From positions 47,247,058 to 47,311,057 of the forward strand of contig OX392532.1 of the NCBI GenBank assembly GCA_947623455.1: DNA of 64,000 nucleotides, in the 5' to 3' direction. Source of the stretch: Mimachlamys varia (taxonomy: Eukaryota; Mollusca; Bivalvia; Pectinida; Pectinidae). The position numbers and the translations under genes were made by a program. A model generated the notes under the pieces. The model was not told where the DNA came from, ran no database searches, and saw nothing but the letters and a program-made list of their open reading frames with translations. The number at the start of each line of letters is the position of its first letter. Positions within the stretch are counted from its first letter, which is position 1. Positions 35,375-48,517 of this stretch are shown piece after piece.

Positions 35375-36990
35375 TGCGCCAGACATCCGACATCAAGAAA
35401 AGAAAAACGATCCAATTTAGCCAGTTGTATTCCTGGAGTGATGTGTGCAATCTTGATAGGTTGAATATTGCATTTAAGTTTGTGGAGATCTTATGGGAAA
35501 GCAGCAGGAATGTGTGATGAAGTTTGTCGTTGTGAAATCGTTGGAACGACACAAGGATCTACGATTCTGATCCGGGAGATTGCTTTTAAGAAATTCTTTG
35601 AAATGCCAAAGGAAAATACATTGAAGGTTTTAGTTGGATAAAATCTCGTGAAGTTTTGATGTACACAAAATTTATATAATGATCCCTCGGCCATCAAGTA
35701 GATCAACCAGCCACATTTATTTTAGATTTATAATTCAACCAACTTGGTTCTGGGGATATTTTCCAGCTATGTTTACATTCTCGCTAAATAATTTAACAAA
35801 CTACTTTTCCCAGCAGAGGTGAAGGGAGAGAGAGGGAGTTTGGAGGGTATTTGCTGTAATAGTTGTGGTAGGATATATAGTAGGGCTGCCAGATTAGTGA
35901 TGGCTGGGTAAGAGAGTGTGAATTCTGCAGCGCGCTGAGGGAGGCTAGTTAAACTAAGGTACCTCCAGAGCTGAGACAGAACTACCCACTGACAGTATCC
36001 AAGACACTAAGATCATATATATATAGATGGTGGTATTGACACTCGCTAATTAATTTGTTCATACATTTGATAAGCATTAAACAGTATTAAATATTTTCGT
36101 AGAACAAAAATTAGTCAGATTTTATATTCTGTAGAAAAGTATATTCTGTATATGGAGATTTGAACAATTTGCCTAGGAGCCATGTTCAATATTAAGTAGT
36201 TCAGACTAATTTCAGATAAATTTCAAATCATTTCATGTTGTTTACGTGCATCTTCACTCTACTAAAACTTATATTGCTGTCAGCACTATATTCATGTGTT
36301 AAATATTGACTTTTTGTTCCAATGGAAATTATTGAAAGAAATCGGCAAGTTTAGACAGTTGGAGCACCAAAGTTGAATTTGAGCATGAGGATCATTAGAT
36401 AAATATATATCAAACTTTCGAAACTTATATAAGGTTCATTGGACTATGAACTCAATATAAATTGTCCAAGAAATGCTTTTTACCAGGCACAATCTGCCCT
36501 TACAAAAATAGTATTTTTAGAGTCATCTGATTAAAGTATCGTGGAGTGTAATTGATGATCTAAGGGTCTCGCAATGTTTACAGGCAATGGCTACTCCAGT
36601 AGAATTCACCAGATAACACCCGCTGTGATTTGATCTGAAATTTTAAGGTTTTCTGTGTACTGAAGTACAACTTTGTCTCAAGTATTGTGATTTAAAGATT
36701 TTTATTATTGTTTGTTGAAGAACAAAAAAAGAGCAGTTTTTCTCTTGTTTTTAACGTTGATTTATTACAATGTTATGTAGAAGTACGCCTAAGCTTGTTC
36801 TGTATCTCTCCATTCCTCGACCACATACTACGATGTAGGTTCTGATACCACGGCATGTTTTGCTCATCTTTGTAATAGTGTCATGTTGCCCATATTTCCA
36901 TTTTTGGTTAACATGTATATATACATATATTTCCAGGCGTTTGTGCATAAAATTTATGTTTTGTTTATAGCTGTAGTCATTTAAGGATGT
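35375..36990 (+). other. Likely 3'UTR and downstream flank of the Nudix-PPP gene
   Basis: No further coding exon is seen. Possible poly(A) signals are ATTAAA at 36076, 36086 and 36530. The actual cleavage site cannot be fixed from sequence alone. Confidence 0.45.
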
Positions 36991-36994
36991 GGCA

Positions 36995-37140
36995 GGTTTT
37001 AGTGGTGGAGGAAAGCTGAAGTACCCGGAGAGAAACCACCGACTTATGGCCAGTACCTGGCAGCTACCCAACACAGGCATCAAACCGCAGCAATAGGATG
37101 ATGTCTGACGCAGTGTTATCTGACCTCCTGTGAAGTGTTT
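36995..37140 (-). mobile_element. Decayed tRNA-derived SINE (minus orientation)
   Basis: On the minus strand, GGTTTCTCTCCGGGTACTTC then AGCTTTCCTCC matches the conserved central block seen in the SINEs at 44907 and 48518. The tRNA head is poorly preserved (GCGGTTTGATGCC as a B-box remnant). Confidence 0.55.
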
Positions 37141-37559
37141 TGTAGAAAAATGACAGAGAAATTTGTTTGTGCTTGTATGGCTAAAATGTTGTTTGTTTTT
37201 CAGAATTAAGTGCTGTATGTTTGAATACAGCTGAGTGTAATTACAAACCAAGTTTCAAGGGTGTGGAGGAGATAGTTGTATCAGGAGAGATTTTGAAGAT
37301 ATAACAGGGTAGGTAGATCGAAGACATCTATTATGTTATTCTTAACCTCCAATAGTGTGTACATTTATCATCAGATTGACAAAGTCGTGAAATACACCGC
37401 AGATTTACAAAACAACAACGAACAAAACAACACCGATTTGCATCGAGTGCAAAGTTTCTTTTTATCATTGTCTGTTTATTATTCATCAATGTAACGGCAA
37501 TATAAGTGATATTAAGTCTACATTGTCCTAGTGATATTTTGTCTGTATTCTGTGTAACA

Positions 37560-38968
37560 TATTTCATACACAACGTACATAAGCTTATAAAGCAGTATTT
37601 CACACAGCTCAACCCCACAAGTTTATCATACACAATGTACACAGCCTTATAAAGCAGTATTTCACACAGCTCAACACCACAAGTTTATCATACACAATGT
37701 ACACAGCCTTATAAAGCAGTATTTCACACAGCTCAACACCACAAGTTTATCATACACAATGTACACAGCCTTATAAAGCAGTATTTCACACAGCTCAACA
37801 CCACAAGTATATCATACACAATGTACACAGCCTTATAAAGCTGTATTTCACACAGCTCAACACCACAAGTTTATCATACACAATGTACACAGCCTTATAA
37901 AGCAGTATTTCACACAGCTCAACACCACAAGTTTATCATACACAATGTACACAGCCTTATAAAGCAGTATTTCACACAGCTCAATGTCACAAGTTTATCA
38001 TGCACAATGTACACAGCCTTATAAAGCAGTATTTCACACAGCTCAACGTCACAAGTTTATCATACACAATGTACACAGCCTTATAAAGCAGTATTTCACA
38101 CAGCTCAACACCACAAGTTTATCATACACAATGTACACAGCCTTATAAAGCAGTATTTCACACAGCTCAACACCATAAGTTTATCATACACAATGTACAC
38201 AGCCTTATAAAGCAGTATTTCACACAGCTCAACACCACAAGTTTATCATACACAATGTACACAGCCTTATAAAGCTGTATTTCACACAGCTCAATGTCAC
38301 AAGTTTATCATACACAATGTACACAGCCTTATAAAGCAGTATTTCACACAGCTCAACCCCACAAGTTTATCATACACAGTGTACACAGCCTTATAAAGCA
38401 GTATTTCACACAGCTCAACACAACAAGTTTATCATACACAATGTACACAGCCTTATAAAGCAGTATTTCACACAGCTCAACCCCACAAGTTTATCATACC
38501 CAATGTACACAGCCTTATAAAGCAGTATTTCACACAGCTCAACCCCACAAGTTTATCATATACAATGTACACAGCCTTATAAAGCAGTATTTCACACAGC
38601 TCAACACAACAAGTTTATCATACACAATGTACACAGCCTTATAAAGCAGTATTTCACACAGCTCAACCCCACAAGTTTATCATACACAGTGTACACAGCC
38701 TTATAAAGCAGTATTTCACACAGCTCAACACAACAAGTTTATCATACACAATGTACACAGCCTTATAAAGCAGTATTTCACACAGCTCAACCCCACAAGT
38801 TTATCTTACACAATGTACACAGCCTTATAAAGCAGTATTTCACACAGCTCAACGTCACAAGTTTATCATACACAATGTACACAGCCTTATAAAGCAGTAT
38901 TTCACACAGCTCAACCCCACAAGTTTATCTTACACAATGTACACAGTCTTATAAAGCAGTATTTCATC
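37560..38968. repeat. 62-bp array downstream of the Nudix-PPP gene
   Basis: About 22-23 copies of a 62-bp unit (AAGTTTATCATACACAATGT, ACACAGCCTTATAAAGCAGT, then ATTTCACACAGCTCAACACCAC). Variation is concentrated at one spot, CAACACCAC/CAACCCCAC/CAATGTCAC/CAACACAAC. No exon sequence is recognised. Confidence 0.94.
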
Positions 38969-41238
38969 ATTAGGACGAAGATTATCAGTTGTAATGTTAT
39001 ATAGTGACTATGAAGTCCGACTATTATTACACAATTAGTCAGTATCTCGTGATTGTTTTCTGAAATAGAAACACCAGATCTGTACACACAATATTTAAGT
39101 GTATACATGTATATAGGGTTGGGAATTTTAATATGTTTTATCAGTAAATACATGGCAAAGTAAACCATTGTCTGGTAATATTAACCTAATACCGCTATCT
39201 GTGGTTTATGTGTGAGAAATGTCGTTTACGATATTTTGTTAAATGTACAAATGTATCCGAGTGTTAAATTTGTTAAGAATGGAACAAACTCGTATTAGAA
39301 CAATGATATACTGGTTATGACGACACAGCGAATCGTTGTCGTCATGGCGATCGACAGTGACATGCAAGTAACTTTCCGAGTGATATTATGTTGTGTGTAA
39401 AACGCCAACAGTAAGTAAGATTATTATCTCTGTTCATTCCATTATTTTCACACATGTTTTACATGTACCAGGTTCATCATCATCGTTATCATCACTTGTA
39501 CAGGCGTGTCTGTGTTGATGTGAGGTTTATAGTGCAAGTCAATGGATCAGTTCAGTCCAAACAAAATCAGTTTTTGTGTCGCTGCTTTAATTTCTGCTGT
39601 AAAAACATTATCTCCCGGAGGCAATTGTTTATATTTTGTAAAATATTTTTTACAACTGTAATATGGAGATACATAAGTAGCAGATGGATTTTTAGTTGTG
39701 TTCAAATCATCAATAAGATCTGGGCTAGCACTAAAATAGCATCGATGGAAACTCTTGTTTTCGTACTAAAATAGTAGCCAATCATATCGATAGTTTCATC
39801 CATGACTATATCCAGCCGGAACATCCAGCCGGGGTATCCCGTTTAATTTGTAGCACCCCCTGTCAACAAAACCTGTCAATTGTGTTATAATTGTGTCGAT
39901 TGTGATTAAAATATTAGGTCCTGCCATATGGAGATTAACTTCGGCGTCATGCCTACAAAGATATACTTGTCGTGGTTACGGTAAAATGATCTAACACCGT
40001 GTCACAATGTACACAGCCAATCAGAGACAATCATTCTGATTGGTCGAAATCTACGAATAAACTTCTATTCGGGGAAACAAAGTGTTCCATCGATTCTAGC
40101 CCATGGTATGCAAACATCAGAGAATTGTACTGTGGGTTTCCGATGATGAATCCACACAGACCCTGCATTCAGTACAACAAAAACATTTAAAATGCATGTA
40201 AAAAGTTTGCTTCACAAGTGTTGGATATCTTTCTTTCCATCAGATTGTGCTTACTTTGAAATAATGCTATTTTAACTGATTACAGATGTTACTGAAATTT
40301 CAAGATAACTTTATGCAGTGAAGTTTAACCGATGTTGCCTGATCCTACATCAAAACTCTGTCAGTTTCTGACACAACTTTTAATCAAACAAAATTTCATG
40401 TTTTATTCATGAATTTGAAGAATTATTCGGGAGAGGTGTATAAAGCCAAATTTTCTTCACATGAATTTCACATGAAAAATAACCTCATGAATTTTACCCC
40501 ATATAAAATTCATGTTAAACTCACATGTGTCCATTTGAATTTCATCAAAAAATTAGTTCATGTGAAATCCATGTGGAGAGAATTGATTGTTATTGGTGTG
40601 TGATGTAACTGTATATGGTACATGTATATCATGTTAAGTTTGATACAGTGTTAAATGTGGGTCAGTACACAATGTATATCAGTCATCATTACCTCATTGT
40701 TGGTCATCTAGTTACATAAATATTGAAATTATTAATCATCAGAATTGTGTATCATACATAGGTTCATATTTCATAAAGTTTGATATTAGTAAATGATCAA
40801 TCATACACATCTCATCAAAATGAGGAGAAATTGTCATAGTACAATTAATATTTTAACATAATTTTAAGTAAAACTATTTTTGTATGTACAGTGTATTAGT
40901 AAAAACTATGTTAATGAACATTGTTAATTGTATAGAAGTATTACTGTGCAATTTTTATTCAAGATACAAAAGTTGAACTAAAAATAAAAAAGTGGCACCT
41001 TCGTGATTTTTAAAATCATGAAAAGAAAGTCTCTTTTGAATATTAATTGTTTGAAACCTTTTTTTCAGACCATAATCTCATCTTCTCCAGATATATTCTG
41101 GTTATAAGTCATATTTTAATTGGTTGGGTACGTGTTTTCATGGTATATATTGATGTGGTCGGGAGTGAAAATTGATCCAAGTTTGTTAATAGATTTACTG
41201 ATATGGAGGGCTAGATTTACATGTATAGTTTATATTAT
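38969..41238. other. Intergenic, no supported gene
   Basis: Unique AT-rich sequence. Short frames (for example 39454-39774) have no family features, conserved motifs or splice support. Several ATTCAC/ATGAA phrases cluster near 40455-40575 but form no clear array. Confidence 0.4.
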
Positions 41239-41464
41239 AGGCCTTTCCCAAAAGTGTTGTTACTTCCCTTGATTAGCCAAAATGGTGGATACAAAGATGG
41301 ACTTCCGGGAAGTGTTTTTGTGATGATTTGGCGCCATGTGACAATCGGATGACGCCATTTCTATTATAACATCATAATTACATGGCGCGAATTTGTTTCA
41401 AAAACACTTCCAAGTGAAGCCATGATTTGGCAAACAAGGGAGATAACAACACTTTTGAGATAGG
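41239..41464. mobile_element. MITE with about 40-bp terminal inverted repeats
   Basis: The left end GGCCTTTCCCAAAAGTGTTG then TTACTTCCCTTG is matched by the inverted right end CAAGGGAGATAACAACACTT then TTGAGATAGGC. An inner inverted pair (GGAAGTGTTTTTG/CAAAAACACTTCC) nests inside. There is no coding capacity. Additional partial hairpins follow to about 41890 (CTCGTGGTTATTGGA near 41472 and TCCAATATAACCACGAG near 41550). Confidence 0.75.
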
Positions 41465-42149
41465 CATATACTCGTGGTTATTGGATATGGAATTTATTTC
41501 ACTCTAATTAATGATTTTTTAAAAGTTACAAAAGACATAAGCTTTAGCTCCAATATAACCACGAGTCGTGTGACCTGTTTCTACCACAATATTATATCAA
41601 CTGTACTAGTGACTGTGCAGTGTTGAATTTTTGAGTGAACTGATCAGGACTATTTGCGTGAAAACGCATCATCTCGCAAACATTCCTGCCAAGTTGTGGC
41701 GATGTCAACAATCGATGACGACGTCAACAATCGTGATTTCCGGTAAAAGTTCAACTTCTCAACCAATCAAAAGTCCAGCAGGTTATATACCACCAGTGGT
41801 ATATAACATATATTTATCCAAAAGTCAGCACGTTTATACAATGGTCTGAGAGTGGAATAACACGGGGTATTGTGGTAGAAATAAGGTTTTCCCATATCCA
41901 AACTGCTGACAAAATCTAAATCGGTGAAAATTTGAGATCAGTTTCTTCATATCCGCCTAACCATCCATATATATGTGGAAACTTTCTGAATTCTAGTCTA
42001 CCTTTGCCGACCCGGTTAGGATGACTAAGATCGCAGTCAGATAGAGCCCATTCTACTGCTCTGTTGGACTGACGTAACCAAAGCAATGTACCACTACTTA
42101 TAATAACAGTACTTAAAATTCTGAGGCTAACATATCTTACTTACGCTAA

Positions 42150-43020
42150 CTTTCTGGCATGTTTCACTGTATTGCCTAACTCTCGGGCATGTTTCACTGT
42201 ATTGCCTAACTCTCAGGCATGTTTCACTGTATTGCCCAACGTTCAGGCATGTTTCACTGTATTGCCTAACTCTCGGGCATGTTTCACTGTATTGCCTAAC
42301 TTTCAGGCATGTTTCACTGTATTGCCTAACTTTCAGGCATGTTTCACTGTATTGCCTAACTTTCAGGCATGTTTCACTGTATTGCCTAACTCTCAGGCAT
42401 GTTTCAATGTATTGCCTAACTCTCGGGCATGTTTCACTGTATTGCCCAACGTTCAGGCATGTTTCACTGTATTGACTAACTCTCAGGCATGTTTCACTGT
42501 ATTGGCTAACTTTCTGGCATGTTTCACTGTATTGCCTAACTCTCGGGCATGTTTCACTGTATTGCCTAACTCTCGGGCATGTTTCACTGTATTGACTAAC
42601 TCTCAGACATGTTTCACTGTATTGACTAACTCTCAGGCATGTTTCACTGTATTGCCTAACTTTCAGGCATGTTTCATTGTATTGCCTATCTTTCAGGCAT
42701 GTTTCACTGTATTGCCCAACGTTCAGGCATGTTTCACTGTATTGACTAACTCTCAGGCATGTTTCACTGTATTGACTAACTCTCAGGCATGTTTCACTGT
42801 ATTGCCTAACTTTCAGGCATGTTTCACTGTATTGCCTAACTTTCAGGCATGTTTCACTGTATTGCCTAACTTTCAGGCTTGTTTCACTGTATTGCCTAAC
42901 TTTCAGGCTTGTTTCACTGTATTTCCTAACTTTCAGGCTTGTTTCACTGTATTGCCTTACTTTCAGGCTTGTTTCACTGTATTGCCTAACTTTCAGGCAT
43001 GTTTCACTGTATTGCCTGAA
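42150..43020 (+). repeat. 30-bp array
   Basis: About 29 copies of GCCTAACTCTCGGGCATGTT followed by TCACTGTATT, with CTCTCGGGC, TTTCAGGC and GTTCAGGC subtypes. The 293-residue plus-strand frame is a ten-residue repeat produced by the 30-bp period and ends as the array ends. Confidence 0.94.
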
Positions 43021-43735
43021 GTTTTAAGTTTCCTCCACGAGTACCTCCAGTAATGGTATTATCAAGCCGTACCCTAAATCCTGTTCGGCACACGTTATAT
43101 TTCTCCTCAACAAGTATTTCTAGGGTGAACATTCTCTGTCCTATAAGTGTCAGGTAATGTATGGCTGATACCGTCTCTTAACTGTTGGTTTCAAATAATA
43201 CATGGTCAACTGGATCTCCTCATATGATACCTTACGATCTCTTGATCACAAAATTGTTCAAGAAAAATAGCCAGTCTTTAACAGTAACCGTGTTAAGGTA
43301 AGTATGAAAGTATAACATCTAATTAGTTATGAGAAACAGCAAAACAGGATTTGGGAGCCAAATAGCCAGTTGCATACTGGAACCATAGCTAGTGCCAAAC
43401 GTTACACAGAGTTCAGGCCCTTTGTTTCTAACACTGTTGTTAGTCTATAGAAATATTCTGCACAGTTAAACATTTTTTTCTTTTTAGTCTAAACAAGTCT
43501 GTAATCTGTGCATAGAAATAGGAAAGTGCAGTTTCCACAGTAACAACTCGGTACAGTAAAGAAACCTCACAAAATTAAAACGTGAGGTTTCCTGTATATT
43601 TAGATATGTTGGCTCTACTATGTACAATGATTATATACCAAAGATGTGTTTGTACCTGGTCGGCAGTCATTTTGTATAAAATGTGATCTATATCATATTG
43701 TCATTGTTTGTTCTTTGTATTTATCACACCTGGTC
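43021..43735. other. Unique sequence, no gene seen
   Basis: No exon, RNA gene or repeat could be supported. Confidence 0.4.
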
Positions 43736-44720
43736 TAAAGGACCAATGTGAAGTTATGCCATACCGTGGCGTCCGTTGTCCCTCAACACTTTTTAAAACT
43801 TCTTCTTCATAACTTGGAAATCAACCTTTTTTGGCAGGAAGCATCCCTGGGTGCTTAGGATTCAAAATTGTACTCATGGTGGGACTGATCCCACAGGGGA
43901 CAGAGGGGTGGGGCCAAAAACAATTATTTACCAAATTGTTTTAAGCGACTTCTTCTCTGAAATTAAGCAATGGAGACCAACCGTGTTTCACTGGTACCAT
44001 ACCTGGGTAGTGTTGATTTAAAATAAAAATTTACTCTTGGTTTGGCTGCCCCCAAAGGGGGTGTGGCAGGGCTATAATGGTATTTGACTATAACCTCTCT
44101 AGAACTAAGCTTATGAATATCAACTGCATTATTATGTTTGGAGCATTGCTTGAAGTAATGGGAAGTCTGAATTGTACAAAATGACAGGTTGACTCCACCG
44201 TAAGCTAAGAGTGGGGCCAAAAATACTTGGATTTGATTGTGACCCTCATCCCAAAACTATATTTACTATTGATGGGCACGAAGAAACGAACACAACCATG
44301 ATATTATGATTGGTCAGGGGTATGTCCCGCCCTTGCCGAATCAACTCCCGAGTCATAACTTTTAAACGGTTGAGATCCCCACCCAAAAACTATATAAAAT
44401 TGCTTTGCATACATACATGTCATCACAATAATGATATTAGATTTGATCCAAGAGTTTGCCACGCCTTTGTTGATCCCTACCAGAAAACTATATATATACA
44501 ATCATAGGGTAAAAGGGAGGCAAATACAATCACGATAATAGAATTGATCCCGGGGTTCTGCCACACCCATTGCATACTTGAAATTTGCGTCACAACTTTG
44601 ATCCCCATCCCAAAACTAGATGGTACAGTTGCTGGGCATAAAACACAGTGGCTGGCCACATCCCTTGGGATCTAGTTTCTCTGTTGAACTTGAAAACAGT
44701 TGAGATACCCATCAATTAAT
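43736..44720 (+). repeat. Degenerate tandem monomers of a dispersed repeat
   Basis: Several diverged monomers of about 180-200 bp with phrases GATCCC(A/C)C, GGGG(C)CAAAAA and CTTCTCTCTGAAA(T/C)TAAGCAATGG-like text. Related monomers are at 59215-59500. No coding potential. Confidence 0.55.
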
Positions 44721-44895
44721 CAAACTGTTAATTTATACAGATATGCTTCAAGGGTTGGTCTTCGGTCTGTTCCTGGGATCTCCCTGGAAAACATGTGTCC
44801 ATGATTACCTAGTACAATACAGATACAGAAATGATGGTGTTAGTATGCCCCTGACATAGAAAATGACCGGCAAGATTGTGCTTTTCTTGGCTGTC

Positions 44896-45161
44896 ATTTA
44901 GTAAGTGGTCGGGTGGTGCAGTGGATAGCGCACTTGCCTTTCACCAAGGCGGCCGGGGTTCGACTCCCCGTCCGGACGTGAAAAGGTTTGGGGTCACCTG
45001 CCCGACTACGTGGGTTTTCTCCGGGTACTCCGGTTTCCTCCCACAATAAGACCCCTCGCGCGCTAATATCCGGGCCAACAAAAGTGATTAATATAAGTTG
45101 TATAACTTGTTTCATAATTGTTGTAAAACAAATAAAGTTTATATATATATATTTAGTAAGT
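44896..45161 (+). mobile_element. tRNA-derived SINE with intact target-site duplication
   Basis: The 11-bp direct repeat ATTTAGTAAGT is found at 44896-44906 and 45151-45161. Between them is a tRNA-like head with A box TGGTGCAGTGG and perfect B box GGTTCGACTCC. A central block follows (GGGTTTTCTCCGGGTACTCC then GGTTTCCTCCCAC) shared by several molluscan SINEs (MetaSINE-like, from memory), and the tail is AATAAAGTTT(AT)n. The intact duplication suggests a fairly recent LINE-driven insertion. Confidence 0.88.
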
Positions 45162-45239
45162 CGGCACTCCGTCGTAAATCCGTGTTAGCTCACTGAACTG
45201 TAATTTGGTATGGGATTGTGTGATGTATAGCTGCGAGTC

Positions 45240-46700
45240 CCAACTCATAACATTCAAACAAACCGATATAGCCGTTATGGATTTTTCAAAAGCCTTTGGT
45301 AAAGTTGATCATAAAAGACTAGTTTTCAAACTCTCACGTTCGGAATCAATCCAAAAATTATTACCTTGATACAAAATTTTATTGAAAATAGAAGCCAAAA
45401 AGTAGTTGATGAAAATTCGGATTCCAGCACTTGTCCAGTTCTGTCAGGCGTACCCCAAGGCTCTGTCCTGGGCCCCCGCTTATTCTTTATGTTTATAAAC
45501 GATTAACCAAATTCACTAAAAGTCCCTCTATTTGCTGACGACACCATCCATCATTTACATGACAATAGCATCAGAAACAGACTCAAAAATTCTTCAAAAT
45601 GATCTCAACCTTTTAGAAAACTGGCAAAGAATGGCTCATGTTCTTTAACCCTGACAAGTGCGAAATCCTGACTGTATCGCGCAAACGAAACCCTGTCATA
45701 TACAAAAATATCTTGCATGGAAAAGAATTAAACATACAAAGAAAACAAAATACTTAGGCCTCACCATCACTTCAGACATTTCATGGAACACACACATTGC
45801 CAATATCACAAACAAGGCAGAAAATACATTGAGATTCAAACAAACAGTATGAAAACTAAGAACAAACCTATAAGACATATGTACGCCCACAACTGGAATA
45901 CTGCAGCACTATCTGGGACCCGTGGCAAAAAAAACTACAAAACAAAATCTAAATGATTCAAAGAAGGGCTGCTACATTGTAGGTGCACTCTTAAAGGCCC
46001 TATATGCGTAACTTTCGGCAAAACTTGAAGCGAAAATCAAGCCTTATAACTTTTTATATTTATAGATTTAGTTAAAATTAACTGATATCAGCAATATTCA
46101 AGATGAATTCTTTCGCGGTTACCGGTACAGCAGCTGTTGAAACACGCTATTTGTAAACACGCGTCCATTTCTAACCGTTTTCTACCTTCGGTTTGTTATT
46201 GAAGTGGGCCCCACCTGAATTATTTTCGATTCTTTGGATTTTTTTGTCAGGAGTTTCTTGTTAGTTACCGCTCAGGTTTACTTCGTTTTAGGCTTATTTT
46301 TGCATGGTTATCAACTGGATTTTTTTTTAGAATTTTTCAGAATCACGAAAATTTCCCCAAAGTTACGTATATTGGGCCTTTAATAATTACAAATACACGG
46401 ACAGCGTTTCAGACATGTTAAAAACACTAAATTGGCCAACACTTTACGACTGCAGAAACCACTCCTCTCTTATCACACTTTTCAAAACAATACATGGCCT
46501 AGTAGCAATAGAAAAAGACGAACTCTTAAACCTTCTCGAAATCACAAATATGTCATTCCTCATTCGACCACAAACAATCACGCACAATCATTCTATCCTC
46601 GAACCTTACGAGTCTGGAACAATCTGCCACCAAATATAGCACAGAGTCTTGATGTAACATCATTCAAATCAGGGCTCACACACACCACAAAACCCTGAAA
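45240..46700 (+). pseudogene. Decayed non-LTR retrotransposon (RT fragment)
   Basis: Broken frames on the plus strand give DFSKAF (near 45280), VPQGSVLGP with a following LFFMFIND (about 45448-45500) and FADDT (about 45532), the RT core motifs of jockey/CR1-like LINEs. The C-terminal part near 46560-46690 reads YPRTLRVWNNLPP and DVTSFKSGL, typical of the end of such ORFs. Stops and frameshifts are numerous, and the element is split by a TTAA MITE at 45991-46383. No active function. Confidence 0.8.
45991..46383. mobile_element. 393-bp TTAA-flanked MITE, copy 2 (inside dead LINE)
   Basis: Same family as 33536-33920, with ends TTAAAGGCCCTATATGCGTA and TACGTATATTGGGCCTTTAA. It interrupts the RT-derived sequence, so it inserted after that LINE copy. 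Confidence 0.85.
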
Positions 46701-47430
46701 CAATCCGAGAAATGATTTTAACCACCTTTTATCTTAATGCTGGTTCATGCGCTTGAGGAACCCTTGTTAGTAGGGATTGACCCAACCGCTCAACACTACT
46801 CAATGTGCATGCCAGCTAGTAGACTAATTAACCAGTAATGTACAATGCATATCAAATTAACAAAGGAAACAACAACAACATTTTATCTTAAAATAAAAAG
46901 TAACATACAAATCCCAAATTTTTAAGACAAACTAAAATAACGGTCTCCTCGACGGTGTGCCTGTATTTCGTCTTCTGCATATAGAGTACACTTTTGATGT
47001 TGATGACAAGATGTAGGCCAAGATAGGACTTGGTGAATTTCTAACTTTTCTTTTTCAAAGTTATATTGATGGCCATATTTAGTTCGAGTATTTTAATAAA
47101 GTTTCACAAATATGGTTTATTTACTACAAGCTTTTAATTAAAAAGCCTTGTCTAACTCCAATGGAGATTTTGATACATTTTCACATTACATACCTATACT
47201 AGATAATTAAGATAACTTGATAGGAAAGTGCATCTGTCTCGTGATTATTGTCTACTGTTGGCCACTTCGGTGGATTCTTGGTTTTATCCATACAAAAGGA
47301 AGATGTCTGCAATGTTTGCGTTACATGTGTTTCTTGTAACTACTGGAAAATTCAGGTTGCCATATGAAGAAAACTTGAAACTTGTAGGGATTACTTCCCT
47401 TCAAACACAAAGGCAAGTTTCTTTTATTAA
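46701..47430. other. Intergenic, no supported gene
   Basis: Mostly unique AT-rich sequence; the first part may be the 3' tail of the LINE relic. No exon is supported. Confidence 0.35.
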
Positions 47431-47576
47431 TATGTACCACAGTTGCTTGAATTTCTGTCAGTATATAAAAAAAATGCTTATATATATGGAGCCACGGCCC
47501 ATTACATTACTGTAATGGGAGGTTCATTTCACACATATTATTTACTGACAGAAACTCAAGCAACTGTATATGTACA
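47431..47576. mobile_element. Fold-back element
   Basis: The left arm near 47433-47463 (CAGTTGCTTGAATTTCTGTC) pairs with the right arm 47543-47575 (GACAGAAACTCAAGCAACTG). A perfect palindrome CCCATTACA-TTAC-TGTAATGGG lies in the loop. No coding capacity. Confidence 0.7.
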
Positions 47577-47734
47577 AACAGTTGATATCTAATGTCTGAT
47601 AAAAATCCAGTCAATTAAGAAATGCATTTCTATCTATAAAACATTTGACTTACAGTATTTACATATTCTTTTGTCCAATGAGACTTTAGGATGGCAGTCT
47701 ATTGCCAAGGACTGGCTACCACAACCAAAGGGGG

Positions 47735-47960
47735 GGGAAATCAGAGAATACCAAAACGTCAACAAAACCATAATCCGAACTCAAAATCAGAGAATACCAA
47801 AGCGTCAACAAAACCATAATCCGAGCTCAAAATCAGAGAATACCAAAGCGTCAACAAAACCATAATCCGAACTCAAAATCAGAGAATACCAAAGAGTCAA
47901 CAAAACCATAATCCGAACTCAAAATCAGAGAATACCAAAGCCATAATCCTAGCTCAAAAT
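47735..47960 (+). repeat. 46-bp short tandem array
   Basis: About five copies of TCAGAGAATACCAAAGCGTC then AACAAAACCATAATCCGAAC. A single partial copy lies near 50062-50100. Confidence 0.85.
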
Positions 47961-48100
47961 CGATTAAACTAGAGGCAAAATAGGAACAAAAGAAAGATAT
48001 ATACATGGAGACTCTCGTAAAAGTGCAAGAGAATAAGACCAGGTGTTCCGGAATAGTAAGCGTCTTCTGCTTCATCGACGACACCCGCCATGGAAATCTT
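47961..48100 (+). repeat. Dispersed repeat block (copy 1 of a family)
   Basis: The phrases AATCGATTAAACTAG, ACATGGAGAC, GAGAATAAGACCAGGTGTTC and TTCATCGACGACACCCGCCA occur in the same order here and in partial or full form at 50098-50160, 50555-50625 and 50757-50890. A dispersed, possibly non-autonomous element. Confidence 0.7.
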
Positions 48101-48517
48101 TGTCACATCCAAGTAAACATCAAGTTCTCAAAACGAGAACTGAGTATCATTGTCAATCACAACAAGTAAACATACTCAGGATTCTACGATGGGGTATCGG
48201 AATAAATACATTAGAGATATATTTTTCTGTAAAAAATCAGTGTACGTGGAATTTTGCCACTGTCACCTCTTTTTTCACTTCACAGGTCTCTGTACAAATA
48301 TGACGCACCATGCTTAATTGTCTCTTATATAATTGTACAAAAAAAAAAGAAGAAATACGTGCGTTACATAATGTGACAACACAGGCAAGTTCGTTTATGT
48401 ATTTACATATTATCATAGTTTCCAATGACCGACCATGTCTGCTGGAACATTTCTGTACAATATTAATTAGCCTGTTAGATATTCGGTGTAGACTTCATTT
48501 TCAGCCATCAATTTATA

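Noticed and set aside
39454..39774. 106-residue plus-strand frame
   Set aside because: Low-complexity, cysteine/isoleucine-rich, no motif, no splice or promoter support.
42172..43053. 293-residue repetitive frame
   Set aside because: Ten-residue repeat created by the 30-bp array; no start context, splice site or unique coding part.
44310..44660. Short overlapping frames on both strands
   Set aside because: They fall in degenerate dispersed repeats and carry no recognised domain.
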